This document shows positions 1 to 5,450 of a stretch of 8,040 nt of DNA, one piece after another. The position numbers and the translations under genes were made by a program. Source of the stretch: Erysipelotrichaceae bacterium UBA1783 (GTDB lineage Bacteria; Bacillota_I; Bacilli_A; Erysipelotrichales; Erysipelotrichaceae). Numbering within the stretch: the first letter of the stretch is position 1; every line of letters begins with the position of its first letter. The notes beneath the pieces are model-generated. The model did not search any database. It was given only the letters and a program-made list of their open reading frames with translations, and had not been told where the DNA came from. The stretch covers positions 10,215 to 18,254 of the forward strand of contig DCGH01000037.1 in the NCBI GenBank assembly GCA_002315205.1. Reading direction: 5' to 3'.

Positions 1-26
1 AAGAAGTATGCTAAACTATATATGTA

Positions 27-42
27 GTTAGTTTTAACTAAC
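27..42. repeat. Perfect 7-bp inverted repeat with 2-bp centre
   Basis: GTTAGTT and AACTAAC flank a TT centre. The spacing and AT-rich half-sites are compatible with an operator for a dimeric regulator of the MarR type, or with a small RNA hairpin. Its owner gene cannot be seen, because nothing in the window clearly starts next to it. Confidence 0.6.
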
Positions 43-52
43 CCATTGTCAA

Positions 53-93
53 GTTACTCATTTACTCTCCTTTTCTCTAACTTAATGAGTAAC
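53..93. repeat. Perfect 10-bp inverted repeat, 21-bp spacer
   Basis: GTTACTCATT (53-62) and AATGAGTAAC (84-93) are exact reverse complements. As RNA they form a stem with a 21-nt loop. On the + strand the loop is pyrimidine-rich (CTCTCCTTTTCTC). On the minus strand the loop is an AAGGAG ribosome-binding-site look-alike five bases before an ATG. Function is unknown. Confidence 0.6.
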
Positions 94-100
94 AATAAAC

Positions 101-123
101 GAGCTCACGAATTGAGCTTTTTT
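101..123 (+). terminator. Intrinsic terminator, + strand orientation
   Basis: The stem AGCTCA (102-107) pairs with TGAGCT (113-118) around the loop CGAAT, and a G-U pair can extend it at 101/119. A run of six T follows (118-123). This orientation ends a + strand transcript entering from the left. On the minus strand the sequence after the stem is only moderately T-rich (GTTTATTGTT), so it may also serve weakly as the end of the acetyltransferase gene that stops at 131. Confidence 0.7.
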
Positions 124-130
124 ATTTTCC

Positions 131-631
131 TTATATCTTTCTTTGAGCTAAAATGACATCTCGGTCATCTAGGCTTTTGGTTTCCTTTATAACCTCAAAA
201 CGATTCTTTTTCCAGAAATGCTCTGCTTGTGGATTTTCTTTGATCCAAGCAAGCTGTATCTGTTCAAAGTCATTTTCTGTCAAATACTGTACCAGCTCAG
301 CAATGATGCTAGAAGAAATACCCTTTCCCTGTATGGATTTCTCTGCCATGAAAAAACCAACAAAAGCAGTTTTTTCATCTGGGTAATGTATTATCAGATC
401 CATCACAGCAATAAGCTTTTCATTATCAAAATAACCAACGTATAATTTATCCTCTTTTGTTGTATTTGGTGGAAGAGATATCAAATCCTCTTTGATCAGT
501 TCCTTATTAACAAAAGGTGGACAATATTGATAATATAATGGATTTTGTACACAAAGCGATAAAATGATATCAATATCCTCATTTGTCATTTTTCGAACCT
601 TATACTGTTTTGATAGCCCTTCTGCATTCAT
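131..631 (-). CDS. GNAT family N-acetyltransferase
   Basis: This 166-residue protein has the layout of a single-domain GNAT acetyltransferase, which moves an acetyl group from acetyl-CoA to an amine. The N-terminal strand and acceptor-side helices occupy about residues 10-60 and include a PLYYQYCPPF segment. A central beta hairpin follows (63-95). The acetyl-CoA pyrophosphate loop is Q101-G-K-G-I-S106, close to the R/Q-x-x-G-x-G/A motif but with Ser in the last position. A motif-B region with N133-P134 and F139-W-K-K-N-R-F145 completes the fold. The start is set by AGGAG at 641-645, nine bases before the ATG. It is transcribed away from the MFS gene from its own extended -10 promoter. The family assignment is secure from the motifs. 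The substrate cannot be told, and nothing in the context ties it to purine synthesis. Confidence 0.9.
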   Translation of the reverse strand: MNAEGLSKQYKVRKMTNEDIDIILSLCVQNPLYYQYCPPFVNKELIKEDLISLPPNTTKEDKLYVGYFDNEKLIAVMDLIIHYPDEKTAFVGFFMAEKSIQGKGISSSIIAELVQYLTENDFEQIQLAWIKENPQAEHFWKKNRFEVIKETKSLDDRDVILAQRKI

Positions 632-654
632 AACGATTATCTCCTATTTGTTTC

Positions 655-663
655 ATTATATCA
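655..663 (-). promoter_or_regulatory. Extended -10 promoter for the acetyltransferase gene
   Basis: Read on the minus strand the sequence is TG-A-TATAAT, a consensus extended -10 element. No good -35 box sits 17 bp upstream (only TTAGGA at 19 bp), which is normal for extended -10 promoters. Transcription would begin near position 648, giving a leader of about 17 nt that contains the AGGAG site. Confidence 0.65.
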
Positions 664-701
664 TTCACTTGTTTCTTTTTCCTAATTATTATTAAAAGCT
701 C

Positions 702-730
702 TTGTTCACCTACCGATTGGTAGTTATAAT
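702..730 (+). promoter_or_regulatory. Promoter of the MFS transporter gene
   Basis: A perfect -10 box TATAAT (725-730) lies exactly 17 bp after TTGTTC (702-707), which keeps only the TTG of the -35 consensus. Transcription should begin near 737, about 30 nt before the ATG. The weak -35 and the palindrome in the spacer suggest a regulated promoter. Confidence 0.7.
710..723. promoter_or_regulatory. Palindromic operator in the promoter spacer
   Basis: CTACC and GGTAG form an inverted repeat around GATT, entirely between the -35 and -10 boxes of the MFS promoter. A dimeric repressor bound here would block RNA polymerase. TetR/AcrR-family repressors of efflux genes commonly use palindromes of this kind and placement. 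The palindrome and its position are seen directly; the protein family is inferred, and no regulator gene is present in the window. Confidence 0.55.
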
Positions 731-766
731 ATTGTTGGCAAGAATTTGGGGAAAGGAGGAAATGTT

Positions 767-1933
767 ATGCAAAAGGAAAACAAAAAAAATATTATTTTAA
801 TGCTGCTGATTACCTTCTTTCAGGGGATTGTAATCTATAGCACTATTGCAACCCTATATCGCCAGCAAAGAGGGTTATCTCTTTCTGATTTCGCTATTAT
901 TGAAGGCTTCTCTTATGTTTTTACCTTAGCATTTGAAATCCCATTTGGCTTTATTGCTGATCGAATTGGATATAAGAAAACATTAGTGATTTCAAACATG
1001 ATTTATTTCTTATCAAAGATTGTTTTCTGGAAAGCCAATGGCTTTGTCATGTTCTTATTAGAAAGATTCTTACTATCTATTGCCATCGCTGGACTGTCTG
1101 GTGTAGATGTCAGTATTCTCTTCTTGTCCTCTGATCAAGACAAAAGCCAGAAAACCTTCAGCTACTACAATGCTGTTGGCAATGCAGGCTTATTTCTCAG
1201 TTCTATCCTATTCACATCATTCTTCTATCAAAGCTATGATGGCTGTGCAATAGGAACCGTTATTACCTATGGTATAGCAGCTATCCTTTCACTATTCATT
1301 GATGAGGTTAAGGGTAAGGATGAAAGCCAGGAAAAGATTACAGTTTCCAACCTGAAGGAAATTTTTAAAACCACTCTTAAGGATACAAAATTCCTTTTAT
1401 TCATTTTAGCTTCTGCTTTATTAAGCAGCTCATGCTGGACTGTAGTCGTAATGCTAAATCAGCCTAAATATATATCATTAGGTTTAACTGAAAGACATAT
1501 TGGTATTCTTCATATCATTTTTGGTATATTTGGGTTATTTACTGTAAGCAGTGCCTTTTTTACAAAAAAGGTTGGCTTTAAGAATTTCTTGTTTATCTGC
1601 TCTGGATTATTAGGAGTATTTGCGATTTGGATGGGATATACTCAATTCGCTCTTATTGCTATATTAGCAAATTTAATCTGTGATTTAGGTTACTCTATGA
1701 TGGTTCCATTAATCAATGATTTACAGAATAAACGAGTAACAGTTTCAGATCGTGCTACTCAGCTATCTGTGTATGCCATGATTGGAGACATCTTTGCCTT
1801 CATTTTGAACTATGCTTTATCTCTAGTAGCAAACATTTCCAATGAAGCAATGTTTATATTCTCTGGTTTAGAAGCCTTTCTAGCTATCTTATTAATTCAG
1901 ATGTGCTATAGAAAAGAAAACATTGAAGAGTAA
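767..1933 (+). CDS. MFS transporter, 12 predicted membrane helices
   Basis: This 388-residue protein is an integral membrane carrier of the major facilitator superfamily, most likely a proton-driven exporter or drug efflux pump. About twelve hydrophobic segments are visible, near residues 9-30, 44-64, 72-88, 91-115, 133-153, 163-179, 207-230, 245-265, 272-290, 293-318, 332-355 and 361-380. A charged cytoplasmic loop (179-205) separates the two halves. The signature loop after helix 2 reads G61-F-I-A-D65-R66-I-G68-Y-K70-K, the classic MFS motif A. The ATG at 767 was chosen because AAAGGAGG (752-759) sits seven bases before it; an in-frame TTG at 746 lies upstream of that site and would encode part of it. 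The gene stands alone, with its own operator-bearing promoter and a terminator starting at the stop codon. The substrate cannot be deduced. Confidence 0.9.
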   Translation: MQKENKKNIILMLLITFFQGIVIYSTIATLYRQQRGLSLSDFAIIEGFSYVFTLAFEIPFGFIADRIGYKKTLVISNMIYFLSKIVFWKANGFVMFLLERFLLSIAIAGLSGVDVSILFLSSDQDKSQKTFSYYNAVGNAGLFLSSILFTSFFYQSYDGCAIGTVITYGIAAILSLFIDEVKGKDESQEKITVSNLKEIFKTTLKDTKFLLFILASALLSSSCWTVVVMLNQPKYISLGLTERHIGILHIIFGIFGLFTVSSAFFTKKVGFKNFLFICSGLLGVFAIWMGYTQFALIAILANLICDLGYSMMVPLINDLQNKRVTVSDRATQLSVYAMIGDIFAFILNYALSLVANISNEAMFIFSGLEAFLAILLIQMCYRKENIEE

Positions 1934-1968
1934 AAAAAGCCGTTTCTTGAAAACGACTTTCTTTTTTT
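1932..1968. terminator. Bidirectional terminator after the MFS gene
   Basis: AAAG (1936-1939) and CGTTT (1941-1945) pair with AAACG (1951-1955) and CTTT (1957-1960), with one C/A mismatch and the loop CTTGA. Seven A (1932-1938) precede the hairpin and seven T (1962-1968) follow it, so it can stop transcription both ways. The A-run begins inside the TAA stop of the MFS gene, which is its main client. Confidence 0.8.
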
Positions 1969-1984
1969 GTTTATAACGAAATCT

Positions 1985-2013
1985 AAAAAAGCTCCATTAA
2001 ATTTGGAGCTTTT
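1985..2013 (-). terminator. Terminator of the purine operon after purC
   Basis: On the minus strand a GC-containing stem (TGGAGC/GCTCCA, 2009-2004 with 1996-1991) closes a 7-nt loop and is followed by six T (1990-1985). It starts three bases after the purC stop codon. The stem extends by four A-T pairs, giving AAAAGCTCCA and TGGAGCTTTT, so it can also act as a back-up terminator for the MFS transcript from the other side. Confidence 0.82.
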
Positions 2014-2016
2014 CTC

Positions 2017-2877
2017 TTATAATTCTTTTCCAGTTAAAAGCTTATATGCTTCTAAATACTTAGCAATGGTTTTATCAGCAATTTCTTGTGGTAAGGTCCA
2101 ATTGTTGTCAGGATTTGCCTTTAGCCAATCTCTAGCAAACTGCTTATCAAAGGAAGGCTGAGATTTACCAACCTCATATTCACTTGCTGGCCAGAATCTT
2201 GAAGAATCTGGTGTTAGCATTTCATCAGCAATAACAACCTCACCATTTTCATCTAGACCATACTCAAACTTTGTATCGGCAATGATAATTCCCTTGCTTA
2301 ATGCATAATCTGCGCACTTCTTATATAAAGCAATGGTGTAATCTCTAATCTTGCTAGCATACTCTTGACCCTTACCAGGATAGTATTTCTCTAAATGAGT
2401 AACGCATTGCTCATAGGAGATATTTTCATCATGATCACCAATTTCTGCCTTTGTTGAAGGTGTGAAAATTGGTTCAGGAAGCTTTTCAGATTCCTTTAAT
2501 CCTTCTGGTAAAACAATACCACAAACGGTACCATTCTTTTTGTAGCTAGCCCAACCACTACCTGTGATATATCCTCTTACGATACACTCAACTGGTAGCA
2601 TTTCCAGCTTCTTGCACATCATGCTCTTTCCAGCATACTTTTCATTCTGGAAGAATTCTGGCATATCTTTTACATCGGTAGAAATCATATGATTCTTCAC
2701 AATATCACCAGTCATATCAAACCAGAACTTACTCATCTGAGTTAAAACAGTGCCCTTCTTTTCAATTGTGTTATGTAAAATAACATCAAAGCAGCTGATT
2801 CTATCAGTAGCGACCATGATTAGGCTATCGCCATTATCATAAATCTCACGAACTTTTCCTTCTTTAATTGGTTTCAT
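2017..2877 (-). CDS. purC: Phosphoribosylaminoimidazole-succinocarboxamide synthase (SAICAR synthetase)
   Basis: PurC is a cytoplasmic enzyme that joins aspartate to CAIR using ATP, giving SAICAR. The 286-residue protein begins with the nucleotide-binding loop G7-K-V-R-E-I-Y-D14. It carries the family signature [16 protein letters not shown] at 94-109, the second signature I199-A-D-T-K-F-E-Y-G207, and the active-site stretch D218[12 protein letters not shown]230. It is clearly longer than the roughly 240-residue form of Bacillus subtilis and matches the long form of about 290-300 residues, with extra sequence between the two signatures (about 110-195) and at the C-terminus. The ribosome site AGGAG (2882-2886) lies six bases before the ATG and overlaps the TAG stop of purB, so the two genes are probably translationally coupled. 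It is the last gene of the operon. Confidence 0.96.
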   Translation of the reverse strand: MKPIKEGKVREIYDNGDSLIMVATDRISCFDVILHNTIEKKGTVLTQMSKFWFDMTGDIVKNHMISTDVKDMPEFFQNEKYAGKSMMCKKLEMLPVECIVRGYITGSGWASYKKNGTVCGIVLPEGLKESEKLPEPIFTPSTKAEIGDHDENISYEQCVTHLEKYYPGKGQEYASKIRDYTIALYKKCADYALSKGIIIADTKFEYGLDENGEVVIADEMLTPDSSRFWPASEYEVGKSQPSFDKQFARDWLKANPDNNWTLPQEIADKTIAKYLEAYKLLTGKEL

Positions 2878-2886
2878 CCCTGTCTC

Positions 2887-4185
2887 CTATAAAATTCCTA
2901 CACGCTTATATATTTCTTCTACATTTCTTAAATGGAACTGTAGTGAGAAGCAATCATCTAAATCTTCAGCAGTTAATACTGAAGTAACCTCTGTATTTGC
3001 TTCTAAAAGTGTTCTGAAATCCTTACGATTTGTCCAGGCATCCATCGCAATTGGCTGAACTAAATCATAAGCCTTTTCTCTTGAATAACCACAATGATCA
3101 ATCAATGTAGTCATTACTCTTTGAGCGAAAATAACACCATGTGTTAAACCAATATTTTCAATCATTCTTTCTGGGAAGACTGTTTCATTTTCCAATAATC
3201 TTGTTGCTCGATTTAGCATATAATCTAATAGCATTGTTGAATCTGGAGCAATAATTCTTTCAGCAGAAGAATGAGAAATATCTCTTTCATGCCATAAAGG
3301 AATATCCTCATATGCTGCTAGCATATAGCCTCTCATCACTCTGGCACATCCTGCCATATTTTCCCAAGAGATTGGGTTTCTCTTATGTGGCATAGCACTT
3401 GAGCCCTTCTGTCCCTTAGAGAATCCTTCTTCAGCCTCTCTAACCTCAGTTCTCTGTAAATGTCTGAATTCTACACCAATCTTTTCAATTGTTGAAGCAA
3501 TTAATGCTAATTGAGAAATATAGAAGGCATGACGGTCTCTCTGTAATGTCTGAGTTGAAATCGCAGTAGAGCCAATACCTAAGGATTGACAAACATAATC
3601 CTGTACAAATGGAGGAGTATTCGCAAATGTTCCTACCGCACCAGAAATCTTACCAACCTCAATCTGGCTGCAAGCTAATTCAAAACGCTCCATGTTTCTC
3701 TTCATTTCCTCATACCATAAGGCAAGCTTTAGTCCAAAGCAGGTGATATCTGCATGAACACCATGGGTTCTGCCGATACAAGGAGTATCCTTAAATTCAA
3801 TCGCTCTTTTCTTTAAAACAGCCATCATCTTATTTAAATCTTCTCTTAAGATATCATTAGCCTGCTTATACATATAGCCATAAGCAGTATCTACTACATC
3901 GGTACTAGTTAAGCCATAATGTACCCATTTTCTTTCATCACCTAATGTTTCAGAAACCGCTCTGGTAAAAGCAACAACGTCATGCTTTGTTACCTGTTCA
4001 ATTTCTAAGATTCTGTTTACATCAAAGCTGGCATTAGCAAATAGCTTTTCAACATCTTCCTTAGGAACCACACCTAGCTCACTCCAGGCCTTAGAAGCAT
4101 ATAGCTCTACCTGTAGCCAGGCATTAAAACGGCTCTGGTCATCCCAAATATCTCTCATTACTTTTCTAGAATAACGTTCAATCAT
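2887..4185 (-). CDS. purB: Adenylosuccinate lyase
   Basis: PurB removes fumarate in two steps: SAICAR to AICAR in the IMP pathway, and adenylosuccinate to AMP. It belongs to the fumarase/aspartase superfamily and works as a homotetramer. The 432-residue protein has the expected length. Visible catalytic features are H68 (K-H-D-V), the TSTD loop at 93-96, H141 (G-R-T-H-G-V-H), and the mobile signature loop G261-S-S-A-M-P-H-K268-R-N270 with E275. These positions agree with the known Bacillus subtilis numbering as I recall it. The start at 4185 (MIERYSRK) was chosen because it matches the family N-terminus and has AAGGA five bases upstream. A further ATG at 4242 would add 19 residues and overlap purD by 56 bases. 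Only one base separates the purD stop from this ATG (TAAGATG). Confidence 0.96.
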   Translation of the reverse strand: MIERYSRKVMRDIWDDQSRFNAWLQVELYASKAWSELGVVPKEDVEKLFANASFDVNRILEIEQVTKHDVVAFTRAVSETLGDERKWVHYGLTSTDVVDTAYGYMYKQANDILREDLNKMMAVLKKRAIEFKDTPCIGRTHGVHADITCFGLKLALWYEEMKRNMERFELACSQIEVGKISGAVGTFANTPPFVQDYVCQSLGIGSTAISTQTLQRDRHAFYISQLALIASTIEKIGVEFRHLQRTEVREAEEGFSKGQKGSSAMPHKRNPISWENMAGCARVMRGYMLAAYEDIPLWHERDISHSSAERIIAPDSTMLLDYMLNRATRLLENETVFPERMIENIGLTHGVIFAQRVMTTLIDHCGYSREKAYDLVQPIAMDAWTNRKDFRTLLEANTEVTSVLTAEDLDDCFSLQFHLRNVEEIYKRVGIL

Positions 4186-4186
4186 C

Positions 4187-5449
4187 TTAGTCCTTCTTTC
4201 CAGTGGCATGGAAGCCAATATCATGACGATAGAATAATGCATCAGAATGGATAGTCTCCACTAGCTGATAAGCATTTTCTTTTGCTTCTTCAATGCTATT
4301 ACCCTTACCACTTACAAATAATACTCTACCACCATTTGTAATATATTTTCCATCCTTTTTACCAGTTCCCATGTGGAAAATAGCTGGAGAGGTTTCATTG
4401 ATACCTGTAATCTCAACACCCTTGGTTGAACTTTCAGGATAGTTTGTTGAAGCCATAACAACACCTAAATAGCACTTCTCATCAAAACTGTACTCAGGCT
4501 GCTTTCCTTCTAGCACATCCACACAGATCTGATATAAGTCACCAACTAAGGCCTGTAAAATAACTTCAGTTTCTGGATCACCAAAGCGACAATTAAACTC
4601 AATTGTTTTTACGCCATCCTTAGTAAGCATTAAACCACCATATAAAACACCCTGGTAATTTCTGCCTTCATTAATCATTGCCTTGCAGATTGGTCTCATG
4701 ACCTTTTCCATAGCTTCATCAATAGCGCTTTGTGGTAAATGAGTAACAGGAGTATAAGCACCCATACCACCAGTATTAGGACCTAAATCATTATCATAGG
4801 CTCTTTTGTGGTCTTGGGCAATCTGTAATGGGCAAACCAGCTCATCCTTTACAAATGCTAATAAAGAGAACTCCTCACCCTCTAAAAATTCTTCAACAAC
4901 TAAGGTATTGCCGGCTCCAGCAAACTTACCTTCACACATCATTTCCTTAGCATTTTCAATGGCTTCTTCAATGCTTTGTGCAATAATAACACCCTTACCA
5001 GCAGCTAAACCATCCGCCTTTAAAACAATTGGTGCTTTCTGCTGCAGCAAATATTGCTTTGCTGATTCAAAATCAGTAAAGGTTTCATACTTAGCCGTAG
5101 GAATATCATATTTCTTCATGATTTCCTTACTGAAGGCTTTAGAGCCTTCTAAAATAGCCGCATTGGCTCTTGGGCCAAAAGCCTTTAATCCAGCTTTTTC
5201 AAAAGCATCTACAACACCATCTACTAATGGATTTTCTGGACCAATAAAGGTCAAATCAATCTGATGCTCCTTAGCAAAGGAAATCAGACCATCAAAATCA
5301 TTCACTTTAATATTCACGCACTCAGCAACATCACTCATTCCAGGATTGCCTGGTGCAACATAAATCTTTTCTACCTGCTCACTTAATGAGAAACGCCAAG
5401 CAATGGCATGCTCTCTTCCTCCTGAGCCAACAACTAATACCTTAGCCAT
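4187..5449 (-). CDS. purD: Phosphoribosylamine-glycine ligase (GAR synthetase)
   Basis: PurD joins glycine to phosphoribosylamine with ATP to make GAR, the second step of purine synthesis. The 420-residue protein shows the ATP-grasp architecture. An N-terminal domain starts with V6-V-G-S-G-G-R-E-H-A15 and includes G70-P-E-N-P74. The ATP-binding part has K144-A-D-G-L-A-A-G-K-G153 and P224-N-T-G-G-M-G-A-Y232. The family signature R288-F-G-D-P-E-T-E295 is followed by the C-terminal domain. The length is normal. The start at 5449 (MAKVLVVG) fits the family N-terminus; an upstream in-frame ATG at 5491 lies inside purH. No good ribosome site precedes this ATG, and the junction TAAGATG with the purH stop suggests that ribosomes finishing purH reinitiate here. 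Confidence 0.96.
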   Translation of the reverse strand: MAKVLVVGSGGREHAIAWRFSLSEQVEKIYVAPGNPGMSDVAECVNIKVNDFDGLISFAKEHQIDLTFIGPENPLVDGVVDAFEKAGLKAFGPRANAAILEGSKAFSKEIMKKYDIPTAKYETFTDFESAKQYLLQQKAPIVLKADGLAAGKGVIIAQSIEEAIENAKEMMCEGKFAGAGNTLVVEEFLEGEEFSLLAFVKDELVCPLQIAQDHKRAYDNDLGPNTGGMGAYTPVTHLPQSAIDEAMEKVMRPICKAMINEGRNYQGVLYGGLMLTKDGVKTIEFNCRFGDPETEVILQALVGDLYQICVDVLEGKQPEYSFDEKCYLGVVMASTNYPESSTKGVEITGINETSPAIFHMGTGKKDGKYITNGGRVLFVSGKGNSIEEAKENAYQLVETIHSDALFYRHDIGFHATGKKD

Positions 5450-5450
5450 C

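Larger units (their letters stand above)
24..123 (+). ncRNA. Possible small RNA ending in an intrinsic terminator (speculative)
   Basis: No credible protein frame lies here. Read on the + strand, an extended -10-like element (TG-C-TAAACT, 9-17) would start a transcript near position 24. Downstream come a short hairpin (27-42), a 10-bp stem with a 21-nt pyrimidine-rich loop (53-93), and a terminator hairpin with a T-run (101-123). The large loop carries CTCTCC followed by TTTTCTC, which is complementary to Shine-Dalgarno sequences, a feature seen in some Gram-positive regulatory RNAs. Any -35 box would be outside the window. The equally simple alternative is that this is the 3' untranslated end of a + strand gene to the left. 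Only the repeats and terminator are directly seen; the RNA is inference. Confidence 0.22.

Noticed and set aside
38..61. A seven-codon minus-strand frame (MSNLTMG) with AAGGAG five bases upstream
   Set aside because: The ribosome site is good, but the peptide is tiny and its start lies within the 10-bp inverted repeat. A leader peptide would need a following gene on the same strand to the left, which cannot be seen.
153..445. Two overlapping + strand open frames of 75-77 codons
   Set aside because: Both are antisense to the acetyltransferase gene, which has motifs, a ribosome site and a promoter. Neither resembles a protein family.
1967..2161. A 64-codon + strand frame across the purC terminator
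   Set aside because: It runs through two terminator hairpins and antisense to the end of purC, so it is a chance frame.
4186..4242. An N-terminal extension of purB by 19 residues
   Set aside because: The extension overlaps purD and does not match the family N-terminus, while the ATG at 4185 has both a ribosome site and the conserved MIERYSR start.
4806..5264. A 152-codon open frame on the + strand
   Set aside because: It lies wholly inside purD in antisense, has low-complexity Ser/Ala/Lys-rich composition with no recognisable fold, and no ribosome site stands out. It is a shadow of the purD codons.
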